NCBI GenBank assembly: GCA_903932685.1
Contig: CAIZGX010000033.1
Coordinates: 1-59,814 of the forward strand
Reading direction: 5' to 3'
Length of the DNA: 59,814 nucleotides
Source of the DNA: an uncultured Bacteroidota bacterium
GTDB lineage: Bacteria; Bacteroidota; Bacteroidia; Flavobacteriales_D; Sanyastnellaceae
The notes beneath the pieces were generated by a model, which made no database searches, was not told the origin of the DNA, and saw only the letters and a list, made by a program, of their open reading frames with translations. Numbering within the stretch: position 1 is the first letter of the stretch; the number at the start of each line of letters is the position of its first letter. The translations under genes and the position numbers were made by a program. Positions 1 through 8,411 of the stretch are shown in pieces.

Positions 1-151
1 CATAAATAAAGGAGTTCATTTTATCACATTGAAATGGGGAAAGGCTGTGAAATTTGATGTTTATGAAGATACTAAAACTGTATCTCATGGTTTAGATGTT
101 CAATTTGAATCAGGTATCAAGGAAGCTAAAGCTCCCAAAATTGAAAGCTAA
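1..151 (+). CDS. C-terminal fragment of a possible NTF2/SnoaL-like protein
   Basis: The last 49 codons of a gene that starts to the left of the window, open from base 2 and ending in TAA at 149-151. The segment HFITLKWGKAVKFDVYEDT looks like the final beta strands of SnoaL/NTF2-like (ketosteroid-isomerase fold) proteins, where a W-x-x-GK turn is followed by a strand and 'E-Y/D-x-D-T'. The family call rests on this short tail only and no active-site residues are visible. It lies 24 bases upstream of a tiny ORF on the same strand. Confidence 0.45.
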   Translation, partial: INKGVHFITLKWGKAVKFDVYEDTKTVSHGLDVQFESGIKEAKAPKIES

Positions 152-175
152 AAATTACATTTTACATAAACAGCT

Positions 176-313
176 ATGGCAGACACATTTGTGGTGAATC
201 CCGATTGCTATTGGGACGCCACCTTCGCCAAGCCCGAAACCATTAGCAATCCTTGTGCGGTGAATAAAGCTTCTAATCACCGCAAAAAATGCGGAGATTA
301 CTGTACAAGTTAG
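176..313 (+). CDS. Small Cys-rich hypothetical protein (45 aa)
   Basis: An ATG at 176 opens a 45-codon frame ending in TAG at 311-313. The product carries four cysteines (residues 11, 27, 39 and 43), the last two in a Lys/Arg-rich tail (NHRKKCGDYC). There is no signal peptide or membrane segment. The spaced cysteines could bind a metal, but no family is recognised. It follows the NTF2-like tail by 24 bases and may share its transcript. No strong Shine-Dalgarno sequence is seen, which is common in Bacteroidota. It may be a non-coding open frame, although the Cys pattern is a point in its favour. Confidence 0.35.
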   Translation: MADTFVVNPDCYWDATFAKPETISNPCAVNKASNHRKKCGDYCTS

Positions 314-395
314 ATAACAGAACTACCCCCTAATATTAATGAGGTTTGTTTAACCCTCTTTTTTCTCTAAATTTACATTCGATCAACTTCACAGC

Positions 396-617
396 ATGTA
401 CACCCCACTCGACATCAATCGCGAAAACCTGACCATCTTGGGAATTGAATTTCCAGATTTGAAGTCGCTTGAAAGCGCAGCTAATGCAATTGGGAGTAAT
501 ATGTTTGAAGGATTTGAACCGACGTCTGAACTTGTTCAATTGTATATCGATCTAAAAAATAACCTCATTTCCGATTCAGACTTTCTAGCCCAATTGTATA
601 GCCTATATGGAAAATAG
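396..617 (+). CDS. Antitoxin of a class I Fic toxin-antitoxin pair (VbhA-like)
   Basis: A 73-residue protein just upstream of, and overlapping by 11 bases, a Fic-domain gene. It contains SNMFEG (about residues 34-39), which fits the inhibitory motif [S/T]xxxE[G/N] of class I Fic antitoxins such as VbhA. There the Glu pairs with the second Arg of the Fic active site and blocks productive ATP binding. The following stretch, FEPTSELVQLYIDLKNN, also fits the antitoxin helix pattern of this group. The overlap suggests translational coupling so that antitoxin is made first. The motif and arrangement are seen directly; inhibition is inferred from the family. Confidence 0.8.
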   Translation: MYTPLDINRENLTILGIEFPDLKSLESAANAIGSNMFEGFEPTSELVQLYIDLKNNLISDSDFLAQLYSLYGK

Positions 618-1215
618 CTATCGCTATATTGACCCTGAAAATCAATACACCGACCCTTCAGGAATTCTTCATAATCTCGCCAACATAAAAGATGAAAGAA
701 TTCTTCTTGCATACGAGAGCTTGAAAGTTTCACAGCGATTGGAAGAGTTGTTTGAAAACCCATTAAAAATTAAAGACTCAAGCGCGCTATTCAAAATACA
801 TTTTCACTTATTTCAAGACATCTACGCCTGGGCCGGAAAAGTTCGCACGGTAAACATAAGTAAAGACGGAAAACCGTTTTTCGATGGAGAACGCTTCCCG
901 TCGGCCTTTCAGTATATCGATTCATTAATTGAGGAATACAGGACCATTAATTCCTCCAATTTCGCAGAGATAGCGAAAGCGTTGGCCTCTATCCTCGATC
1001 ATGTGAATTTTCTTCATCCTTTCAGAGAAGGAAACGGAAGAACACAAAGAGAGTTTATTCGATTGCTCGCTCAGGAAAAAGGGCTTACCCTGAACCTTAA
1101 CCCCGCCGACAACAGAAAAGTGTACAATCAATACATGCAAGGCACCATCAACGGCGATATTGAACTTTTAAGTCAATTGATTTTCGAGCAGATCAATAAC
1201 AGCAATTTGAAATAA
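607..1215 (+). CDS. fic: Fic-domain AMP-transferase toxin
   Basis: A 202-residue Fic protein. The catalytic loop HPFREGNGRTQREF begins at about residue 137 and matches HPFx[D/E]GNGRxxR, with the catalytic His and both Arg of the anion-binding site intact. The flap/target-docking segment DIYAWAGKVRTVNISK lies at about 71-86. Enzymes with this full motif usually transfer AMP from ATP to a hydroxyl side chain of a target protein; in class I systems DNA gyrase and topoisomerase IV are known targets. The start at 607 overlaps the antitoxin gene by 11 bases. The length is typical of small stand-alone Fic toxins. The target here is unknown. Confidence 0.9.
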   Translation: MENSYRYIDPENQYTDPSGILHNLANIKDERILLAYESLKVSQRLEELFENPLKIKDSSALFKIHFHLFQDIYAWAGKVRTVNISKDGKPFFDGERFPSAFQYIDSLIEEYRTINSSNFAEIAKALASILDHVNFLHPFREGNGRTQREFIRLLAQEKGLTLNLNPADNRKVYNQYMQGTINGDIELLSQLIFEQINNSNLK

Positions 1216-1225
1216 TAACAGCAGA

Positions 1226-2527
1226 GTGAATAAAACATACCTTCCATTTTTTCATATTCTGATTATCGCCTTGAGCCTTATTCAAAATCTATCCGCCCAA
1301 ACCAAAATCGAAGGAACGTACGATCGAGCGACGAAGAAATTCATTCCGAAAAACGAAATCTATCGCATTTACGATTTTAGAGACGGGTTGGCGAGTTTTC
1401 GAACAAACGACAAGAAGGGAATTATTGATACGCTGGGAAATGTGATTGTCCCGATGATGTACGACGAGATTGAACCGTTCATGGATGGTGTTGCTCGCGT
1501 TGAAATTTTCGGAGACTACCCTACCCATTACGGATTCATTGACAAGCAAGGAAACGAAGTGCTTCCTGTTATTTATACCGATGCAGACGATTGGTTCTAC
1601 CGCAGTATGCGATTCTCAGATTTGATTGTTGTTGGAATAGATCAGAAATACGGATGCTTCGACAAGAAAGGAAAAAAAATTCTACCGCTGGAATACGGAA
1701 GCATTGGAAATTATTCAAGCGGATTAGCAACCATTTACAAAGACGGAAAAATGGGTTGCATTAACAAAGAAGGTAAAATCGTTATTCCCATTGTTTACGA
1801 TCGAATCAAAGACTTTGGTCCAGAATCATCGATTGCGCAAAAAGACGGGAAGTGGGGTATCATTGACAAAGAAGGAAAAGAAATTCTTCCCATTATTTAC
1901 GAAGCTGAAATTCGTTTCAGCGGTGAGGGCGCCATTACCCAATTGAATGGCAAATTCGGAATCATTGACAAAGCAGGGAAAATTCTCATTCCCTTTCAAT
2001 ACGAAAGCATAGCTTACTACCGCGAAGGATTGGCACACGCCATTCTGAATGGCAAGCACGGATTCATCAATGAAAAAGGTGAGACCATTATTGCTTTCGA
2101 ATACGACTGGGCGGGAAACTTCAACGAAGGATTTGTCATTGCAAAAAAGGATAACCTTTGGGGACACTTGAACAAAGAAGGAAAAATTATCACTCCCTTT
2201 GAATATGAATTAACCGGCGACTTCAACCGTGGACTTTCCAACGTTAAGAAAAATGGGAAGTCAGGAAGAATAAACACTTCTGGAAAAATTGTCCTCCCCT
2301 GCAAATACGACGGCATCAATGGCGTGTTCAATGATGGAAGAATGATAGTCAGTATCAACTTTCCAGAGGGCAGAAAGAAAGGCTTTGTAGATGAAAATGG
2401 GAATGAGATTATTCCCTGCATTTATTACAATGTAAAAGCTTTTTCCGGAGGCAAGGCAGAGGTGCAGAAAGATGCGAATGGTCCTTGGATAACGATTGAT
2501 GTGAATGGGAAGGAAGTGAAACCTTAA
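1226..2527 (+). CDS. Secreted WG-repeat protein
   Basis: A 433-residue protein with an N-terminal signal peptide ending near LSAQ (residue 25), followed by about eight or nine WG (KWG) repeats. Each repeat is roughly 40-48 residues, with the recurring pattern D-G-K-W/x-G-x-I-(D/N)-K-E-G-K-x-I-x-P-x-x-Y-D. Such repeats form beta-rich scaffolds of unknown function and are common in exported Bacteroidota proteins. The start is GTG at 1226, 10 bases after the fic stop; no ATG in frame gives a signal peptide. It may simply lie downstream of the toxin pair rather than belong to it. No catalytic motif is visible. Confidence 0.8.
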   Translation: MNKTYLPFFHILIIALSLIQNLSAQTKIEGTYDRATKKFIPKNEIYRIYDFRDGLASFRTNDKKGIIDTLGNVIVPMMYDEIEPFMDGVARVEIFGDYPTHYGFIDKQGNEVLPVIYTDADDWFYRSMRFSDLIVVGIDQKYGCFDKKGKKILPLEYGSIGNYSSGLATIYKDGKMGCINKEGKIVIPIVYDRIKDFGPESSIAQKDGKWGIIDKEGKEILPIIYEAEIRFSGEGAITQLNGKFGIIDKAGKILIPFQYESIAYYREGLAHAILNGKHGFINEKGETIIAFEYDWAGNFNEGFVIAKKDNLWGHLNKEGKIITPFEYELTGDFNRGLSNVKKNGKSGRINTSGKIVLPCKYDGINGVFNDGRMIVSINFPEGRKKGFVDENGNEIIPCIYYNVKAFSGGKAEVQKDANGPWITIDVNGKEVKP

Positions 2528-2544
2528 TTTCGCTTTTTTTTGAA

Positions 2545-3402
2545 ATGAACCAAACCATATACTCCGACGACAACCGCAATGAAATTCGAGTTTCAGAAAT
2601 AACGAAACTCGAAACTGAAATTGCGTTCACGGGGTTGGGAATAAAATATGTGGCTTCGGGTGAAGAGACTTATTACGCGAATGGAAAAAAGTTCATGGTG
2701 CGTGAAGGAGAATACATCATTGGCAACGACTTCACCAAGTCTATTGTTCAAATAAATCAAGAAAAAGCTGTAGAGGGATTGTGCATTGACATCTCCACTC
2801 AAATCGTTTCCGATGTTGCTGAGTATTACGATCTACAGGCCTCTAATCTCAAAGAGTTCTTGCTCTCCGATCAATTCTTTGTGAACAGATACAACGTGAA
2901 AAACACAAGCATCGGTTATTCACTTTCAGAGATCAACAAGAAAATTAAAAACGGAAGTTTCGCTAACAGTCTTCAGGAACAAGAACTCTTCTACAGTTTG
3001 GCGGAATCGATCATTACCGATCAACGATTCATTTTCGACCACCTGAACAATCTCGACTTCAAGAAGAACATTACCAACGAAGAAGTATTCAGGGCAATTC
3101 TTCAGGCAAAAAATTTCATAGACGAGCACATTACCGAGAATCTATCTCTCGACGAGATTTCATTAAACATTGGTATTTCTAAATACCATTTCATTCGCGT
3201 ATTCAAGCAAGCGTTCGGCGTCTCGCCTTACCAATACCAAAAAAGAATTCGACTCGATCGAGCTAAATTGGACATTACCAAAGGAATCAGCATTCTCGAA
3301 ACAGCCATAAAATATGGCTTTTCAGATGTCCCTACTTTTTCAAAAGCATTTAAACAGCAATTCGGACAGACTCCTGGCGCAACGCGAATTAGCAATTTTT
3401 GA
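2545..3402 (+). CDS. AraC-family transcriptional regulator
   Basis: A 285-residue regulator. The C-terminal 100 residues (about 185-285) hold the two helix-turn-helix motifs of the AraC/XylS family: first IDEHITENLSLDEISLNIGI then FKQAFGVSPYQYQKRIRL, followed by the second HTH ending in FSKAFKQQFGQTPG. The N-terminal part is not a recognised cupin but has a mostly beta pattern and probably senses a ligand. No signal or membrane segment is present. It lies 17 bases after the WG-repeat gene and 46 bases before the PDZ-hydrolase gene on the same strand, so either could be a target. The regulon is unknown. Confidence 0.88.
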   Translation: MNQTIYSDDNRNEIRVSEITKLETEIAFTGLGIKYVASGEETYYANGKKFMVREGEYIIGNDFTKSIVQINQEKAVEGLCIDISTQIVSDVAEYYDLQASNLKEFLLSDQFFVNRYNVKNTSIGYSLSEINKKIKNGSFANSLQEQELFYSLAESIITDQRFIFDHLNNLDFKKNITNEEVFRAILQAKNFIDEHITENLSLDEISLNIGISKYHFIRVFKQAFGVSPYQYQKRIRLDRAKLDITKGISILETAIKYGFSDVPTFSKAFKQQFGQTPGATRISNF

Positions 3403-3448
3403 CAACTCCGTTTTTTAAATAAAACATTTCTTTGGCAAAAATTAGTTT

Positions 3449-5812
3449 ATGCCTCGTTTTATTCTGTCTTTGCTTTTTGGATTTTTATTCTTTCAAACTT
3501 CAGCGCAACTTACTCGCAAACCATTGCTTGGCGCTCGTCTTGAATACGTCAATGAAATCGAAACCCCCGGATGTAAAGTAGTGTCGGTCGTAAGAGGAAC
3601 CAGCGTTGAATTGAAGCTTCAAGAAAACGACATCATACTTAAAATCGGAGACAACGTTTTTAAGTCTTCGGAAGAATTCACGAAACTGTTTCTCGAATAC
3701 ACACCCGGACAAGAAATTCAACTTTCTGTTCTGCGCGGTAAAAAGAAAATCACACTCAAAGCCAAAGTCGTTGCGCGTCCATTCGAAACCGACAACAATG
3801 CCGAAGTGATTTACGACGAAGCCAATTTCAGAGGTGGACAGTTGCGTGTGATCATCAACAAGCCCTTCAAAGAAAATAAAATGCCCGCTATGCTTTTTGT
3901 TCCGGGATACACGTGCAGTAGTATTGACGAGCTGACGAACGACCATCCGTATAAGCGGATTATAGATGCCTACGTAGATGAGGGTTACACTACAATACGC
4001 ATTGAAAAAAGTGGATTAGGCGATAGCAAAAACACGCCTCCATGCGAGTCTTGTGATTTAATGGATGAGATTGAAAATTTCGAAGTCGGATTGAAAAAAC
4101 TGAAAACACTTCCATACGTAGACACCAATCAAATCATCATCGTTGGTCATTCCATGGGAGGAATTATTGTTCCCGCGATTAGCGCTAAAAACAACGTTGC
4201 TGGAGTAGTCGTTTATGGAACCACCGCTAAATCTTGGTTTGAATATCAATTGGAAATGTATCGCATTCAAAACGCATTAGCGGGAATGAATCCCATTGAA
4301 GTGGAGCAATCTGTTGTTGAGCAATATGATTTAAATTACAGGTATTTCGTTCAAAAGGAAAGTCTTGAAGAAATGGCCAAAGATGCAAAAGCAGATTCTG
4401 TTTTAAGAAGCGTTTGGGGGTATGATGGAAAAGGAAAAATCTACGATCGCAACGCTGAATACTGGAGACAAATACAAGACTATCCGCATTTGGAAAATTG
4501 GAAGAACACAACAGCCAAAGTTTTGGTTCAATTTGGAGAATCCGATTTCCAAGCCTTTTCGAAAGCCGACCACCAACAAATCGTGAACACCGTAAACCAC
4601 TTCCACCCCGGAAATGCCACGCTCATCACCTACCCTTCAACAGACCACTACTTCGCGAAATCGGGCACCATGCAGGAAGCGTATGACAAATTTGCGAATG
4701 GAAAAATTCAACAACTGTTCGATGAATACAATACCGAAGTTGGCCTGTCTGCTGTGAGATGGAGTAATGCAGTGCTTTCAAAGAAAGATGCAGCAATACT
4801 TCCGGAAAAAGGATGGGAAAAACTCAACACAGAGCGCTATCCAGGAAAACAAGATGACATTGCTTTCATCAATGAAAAAGAAGGTTGGTATGTTAACGGT
4901 TATGGAAGTATTTATCACACTTCCAACGCCGGTGAAACCTGGGAAAAACAATTGGAAAAGAAAGGAACGTTCTTCCGCTGCATTGCATTTGTAGACAGTT
5001 TACGTGGATTTGCAGGAACAGTTGGGACTGATTATTTTCCGAACGTAACGGACACCATTCCGCTTTATGGAACAAGCGATGGAGGCAAAACCTGGAATCC
5101 GGTTTCGTATTCTGGTCCTTATGTGAAAGGATTGTGTGCTTTGGATATCGTGAGAGAGCAATACATCAATCACGGCAAAACCGATTATAAAATTCACATC
5201 TACGGAGTTGGTCGCGTTGGAAGTCCGGCCAACATGATGGTATCGCACGACGGAGGTGTAACATGGTCATCGAGCAGCATGAACAAAGACTGCAAAATGC
5301 TCTTCGATATTAAAATGTTCGACAAGAACACCGGCTTTGCGTGTGCTGCTTCAGATGAAGACATGGAAAAATCAAATGCACTCATATTAAAAACCATTGA
5401 CGGCGGAAAATCATGGAAAAAAGTTTATCAATCCGAACGTCCATTTGAATGCACCTGGAAGGCCTCGTTTCCAACAAAGGAAGTTGGCTATGTTACAATT
5501 CAATCCTACAATCCTGATCCCAATGTAAAACAACAACGTATTGCGAAAACCACTGACGGGGGAAATACCTGGAATGAAATCAATTTGGTGGAAGATGCTG
5601 GAGCAAGAGAATTTGGCATTGGGTTTATTGACGAAAACCACGGTTTTGTAGGAACGATGAGCAGTGGGTTTGAAACCAAAGACGGTGGAAAAACGTGGAA
5701 TCCAGTGAACCTTGGAAAAGCTTGCAACAAGATCAGAATTTATAAAGATGCCAATGGGAAAATTTATGGCTATGCAATTGGTGTTGAGGTAATGAAAGGT
5801 ATATTCGAGTAA
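3449..5812 (+). CDS. Exported PDZ / alpha-beta hydrolase / Asp-box propeller fusion
   Basis: A 787-residue protein with three parts. A signal peptide (residues 1-19, ending TSAQ) is followed by a PDZ-like domain (about 28-110). An alpha/beta hydrolase domain follows (about 125-430), with the nucleophile elbow GHSMGG at 233-238 (Ser235) and a plausible acid and base at Asp366 (GESD) and His400 (TDHYF). The C-terminal part (about 450-787) has six Asp-box-like turns (for example TSDGGKTW, TIDGGKSW, TTDGGNTW), as in BNR/Ycf48-like propellers. The protein is probably a secreted or periplasmic esterase or peptidase-like enzyme. PDZ-hydrolase fusions and Asp-box proteins are each known; the triple arrangement is worth noting. 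The substrate is unknown. Confidence 0.8.
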   Translation: MPRFILSLLFGFLFFQTSAQLTRKPLLGARLEYVNEIETPGCKVVSVVRGTSVELKLQENDIILKIGDNVFKSSEEFTKLFLEYTPGQEIQLSVLRGKKKITLKAKVVARPFETDNNAEVIYDEANFRGGQLRVIINKPFKENKMPAMLFVPGYTCSSIDELTNDHPYKRIIDAYVDEGYTTIRIEKSGLGDSKNTPPCESCDLMDEIENFEVGLKKLKTLPYVDTNQIIIVGHSMGGIIVPAISAKNNVAGVVVYGTTAKSWFEYQLEMYRIQNALAGMNPIEVEQSVVEQYDLNYRYFVQKESLEEMAKDAKADSVLRSVWGYDGKGKIYDRNAEYWRQIQDYPHLENWKNTTAKVLVQFGESDFQAFSKADHQQIVNTVNHFHPGNATLITYPSTDHYFAKSGTMQEAYDKFANGKIQQLFDEYNTEVGLSAVRWSNAVLSKKDAAILPEKGWEKLNTERYPGKQDDIAFINEKEGWYVNGYGSIYHTSNAGETWEKQLEKKGTFFRCIAFVDSLRGFAGTVGTDYFPNVTDTIPLYGTSDGGKTWNPVSYSGPYVKGLCALDIVREQYINHGKTDYKIHIYGVGRVGSPANMMVSHDGGVTWSSSSMNKDCKMLFDIKMFDKNTGFACAASDEDMEKSNALILKTIDGGKSWKKVYQSERPFECTWKASFPTKEVGYVTIQSYNPDPNVKQQRIAKTTDGGNTWNEINLVEDAGAREFGIGFIDENHGFVGTMSSGFETKDGGKTWNPVNLGKACNKIRIYKDANGKIYGYAIGVEVMKGIFE

Positions 5813-5863
5813 CAAATAAAGAAGTTAATCGTCACTATAAAAAGAACTATTAATTTAAACATT

Positions 5864-7105
5864 ATGAAAATTCGATTTCTACTCATGATTTCGTTGCTGC
5901 TATGCATGCACCAACTCATCGCTCAAACTACTCCATCACAAAAAATGGATGAGTTCTTAGAAAAAAAAGCAGATGGCTTCAATTCCTCTTATGAAAATAA
6001 AGATGTAAAAACCTACAACGACTTACTTTCGGAATATCTCTCGATTTATGAAAAATTATCTGAAGAAGAGAAAAAGCAAAACTCCTACATACTCAATAAC
6101 ATCTATTACACCTTTTCTTGTACATACTCTCTCCTGAATAATAAGCCATTAGCACTTACGTACTTTAAAAAAGCAATTGATGCGGGTTATAATGATTATG
6201 GTCACGTGCAGAATGATGCAGACTTGGACAACATTAGAAACGAAAAGGAATTCGTTGAACTCAATAAAAAACTCAAGAAAACGGGTGACTATCTGAGCAT
6301 ACTAAAAAGAGCCAGTGCTTATAATCTTTCAGACAAAAGAACAATTCCTGAATTTACCTATCAAGCAAGCGATAATCCCAATTTGGTGGAATTGCGTAAA
6401 GGATTCAATCTGGATAGCATAGCAGGAAAGGGAACTGATGTATTGAAAATTTTAAACCTGATGCATTGGATACATGATTTAGTTCCTCACGATGGAATGA
6501 ATGGAAATCCGGAAATGAAAAATGCAATGAGTATGTTGGAGGTCTGCAAAAAAGAAAGTAGAGGATTAAACTGCAGAGGGCTTGCATTGGTTTTGAATGA
6601 ATGCTATTTGTCTTTGGGCATTAAATCGAGAGTTGTTACGTGTTTGCCAAAAGACAGCCTAAAGGTTGACCTAGATTGCCACGTAATTAATTCCGTTTTT
6701 TCTGAATCGCTTAAAAAGTGGATTTGGATTGACCCCACATTCGATGCTTATGTAATGAATGAAAAAGGAGAACTGTTGAGTATTGAAGAGGTTCGAGAGC
6801 GTCTGATCAGTGACAAAACACTAATTCTAAATCCAGATGCCAACTGGAACAACAAGAGCACACAAACCAAAGAAGACTATCTTGAAAATTACATGGCCAA
6901 AAATCTATATATACTCGAGTGTCTATCTACCAGCGAATACAATATGGAAACAAGTGCAGAAGGAAAAACCTTCAATTATATCAAGCTTCTTCCCTTGGAT
7001 TATTTTGAGCAAACCCCTGATAAAACAGAAGAAAAAGGAGAAAAAAGCAATTCGCTTTGGATTACCTACAAAACCAATAACCCGAATTTATTTTGGGAGC
7101 ATTAG
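5864..7105 (+). CDS. Exported transglutaminase-like cysteine protease-fold protein
   Basis: A 413-residue protein with a signal peptide (1-20, ending LIAQ). Residues 30-140 are helical and TPR-like (NKPLALTYFKKAIDAGYND). A transglutaminase-core region follows with the expected triad order: Cys237 in LNCRGLALVLNE, His273 in DCHVINSVF, and Asp290 in WIDPTFDAYV. Bacterial members of this fold usually act as peptidases or amidases rather than cross-linkers. The gene follows the PDZ-hydrolase gene by 51 bases on the same strand. Its natural substrate cannot be told from sequence. Confidence 0.75.
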   Translation: MKIRFLLMISLLLCMHQLIAQTTPSQKMDEFLEKKADGFNSSYENKDVKTYNDLLSEYLSIYEKLSEEEKKQNSYILNNIYYTFSCTYSLLNNKPLALTYFKKAIDAGYNDYGHVQNDADLDNIRNEKEFVELNKKLKKTGDYLSILKRASAYNLSDKRTIPEFTYQASDNPNLVELRKGFNLDSIAGKGTDVLKILNLMHWIHDLVPHDGMNGNPEMKNAMSMLEVCKKESRGLNCRGLALVLNECYLSLGIKSRVVTCLPKDSLKVDLDCHVINSVFSESLKKWIWIDPTFDAYVMNEKGELLSIEEVRERLISDKTLILNPDANWNNKSTQTKEDYLENYMAKNLYILECLSTSEYNMETSAEGKTFNYIKLLPLDYFEQTPDKTEEKGEKSNSLWITYKTNNPNLFWEH

Positions 7106-7139
7106 TGCTTCTCCATCTTGTTAAATAACAATCAATCAA

Positions 7140-7388
7140 ATGAAAAGCAATCAAAAAATCATGCGCTTCCTGTACATTGGATTCACAGCACTTGGAATTT
7201 ATCAGGCGTTTGGTGGTGAATTCAGCCAAGCAGCAATGTCACTGGGAGTGGCACTGGCCTTCGACCCTTTCAACCCAAATCAAACATGGAAGGAACGTCC
7301 ACTTTGGCAAAAGGCAACACTCTTAATTCACCTTGCATTATGCGCAGCATTCTTCGGATATGAAATTGGATTCGCTGATCGCGGTTAA
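7140..7388 (+). CDS. Small membrane protein (82 aa)
   Basis: An 82-residue protein with two or three hydrophobic segments: about 8-22 (LYIGFTALGIYQAFG), about 29-42 (AAMSLGVALAFDPF) and about 60-75 (LLIHLALCAAFFGYEI). The last two are linked by a polar loop containing NPNQTWKERPLWQKA. No family is recognised with certainty. It lies 34 bases after the transglutaminase-like gene and 20 bases before the TraB/GumN gene, so these may be co-transcribed. Confidence 0.65.
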   Translation: MKSNQKIMRFLYIGFTALGIYQAFGGEFSQAAMSLGVALAFDPFNPNQTWKERPLWQKATLLIHLALCAAFFGYEIGFADRG

Positions 7389-7408
7389 TAACAAGACTCA
7401 TCAACATC

Positions 7409-8266
7409 ATGAAAAATTCAATAATGAAAACAAAACTATCCCTCCTTATCCTACTGACTTTTGTATCAATTGGGAGTCAGGCGCAATTACTCTATAAAAT
7501 CGAAGGCAAAGGCCTTCAAAAACCTAGTTATATCTATGGCACGATTCACATCATGCCGAAAAAACAATTTGTAATTTCTGAGTCTATAACTACCGCTTTA
7601 AAGGAATGCGAAACTCTCGTTATGGAAGTGGATATAAACATGGATTTAAAGACACAAATAGATGCAGCACAACGTTCTCTGTTGCCAGATGGAAAAACTA
7701 TTGCGGACATTACCTCTGCTGAAAACGCTCAGAAAATTAGACAATTCTGCATGGACAGTTTGCACTGGAAGGAATCAAAGTATACAAGAATGAGCAGACT
7801 TACTCCGTTCTTTCTAACCTCTGTGATATTGCAAGATTTAATAGGTAAATCAAAAAGCTTTGAGGTAGAGCTGAACAAACTTGCCGAAAAGAATAAGATG
7901 ACAACACTGGGTTTAGAAACTATTCAGTTGCAAATGGATCTTGTTAATGACGTTCCATACGACGAACAAATAAAATTGCTTTTGGAAGGACTCACTACAA
8001 ATAACAGCGAATACAACAACATGGTGGACTGTTATTTAAAAAAGGATATAAATAAATTAGGAGAATTGATGAACGATGCCGAACTCTCCCCTGAATTCTA
8101 TTCTAACTTCCTTGTAAAACGAAATCAAAATTGGCTGCCATTAATTTCCAAACTGACTCAAGAGAAATCCATTTTCATAGCTGTTGGAGCAGGTCATTTA
8201 CCCGGAGAACAAGGTGTTTTGAAGCTGCTTCAGGGGGCGGGTTATACCGTAACGCCAATTAACTAA
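7409..8266 (+). CDS. TraB/GumN family protein
   Basis: A 285-residue exported protein with a signal peptide ending near SQAQ. It shows the family hallmarks: SYIYGTIHIM near the N-terminus, VMEVDIN, a central TLGLETIQLQMDLVNDVPY segment, and the C-terminal IFIAVGAGHLPGEQGVLKLL. The two conserved GTxH and GAGHLPG motifs have been proposed to form a metallopeptidase-like active site (TIKI/TraB/GumN superfamily); activity in bacteria is unproven. An in-frame ATG at 7424 (MKTKLS) is an equally good start and gives a more typical signal peptide. The gene is followed by a stem-loop at 8356. Confidence 0.85.
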   Translation: MKNSIMKTKLSLLILLTFVSIGSQAQLLYKIEGKGLQKPSYIYGTIHIMPKKQFVISESITTALKECETLVMEVDINMDLKTQIDAAQRSLLPDGKTIADITSAENAQKIRQFCMDSLHWKESKYTRMSRLTPFFLTSVILQDLIGKSKSFEVELNKLAEKNKMTTLGLETIQLQMDLVNDVPYDEQIKLLLEGLTTNNSEYNNMVDCYLKKDINKLGELMNDAELSPEFYSNFLVKRNQNWLPLISKLTQEKSIFIAVGAGHLPGEQGVLKLLQGAGYTVTPIN

Positions 8267-8355
8267 AACGACATGAAATTTGGAATGAATGTTTCTAGAG
8301 CGTGGGATAAGTACTTGACTTTTTTGAACTTTAAAGCAACTTAATTGTCTTAAAA

Positions 8356-8379
8356 TTGTCTAACCGCATGGCTAGACAA
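8356..8379. promoter_or_regulatory. 10-bp inverted repeat upstream of the T9SS cargo gene
   Basis: Arms TTGTCTAACC and GGCTAGACAA pair over 10 bp with one mismatch around a GCAT centre. It lies 90 bases after the TraB/GumN stop and 33 bases before the next start. No T-run follows, so it fits an operator or mRNA stem-loop better than an intrinsic terminator. Confidence 0.4.
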
Positions 8380-8411
8380 AAGTACAAACCAACCCATGTT
8401 ACTTCTACGTT

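Noticed and set aside
1826-2421. Long reverse-strand open frames over the WG-repeat gene (for example 2017-2421 and 1826-2167)
   Set aside because: They arise from the repetitive codon use of the WG repeats; no signal, motif or context supports them.
3500-3946. Reverse-strand 148-codon frame over the PDZ-hydrolase gene
   Set aside because: It lies fully within the clear coding frame of the opposite strand and has no recognisable domain.
8273-8344. 23-codon ORF after the TraB/GumN gene
   Set aside because: Too short, no signal or Cys pattern, and no overlap or coupling that would support it.
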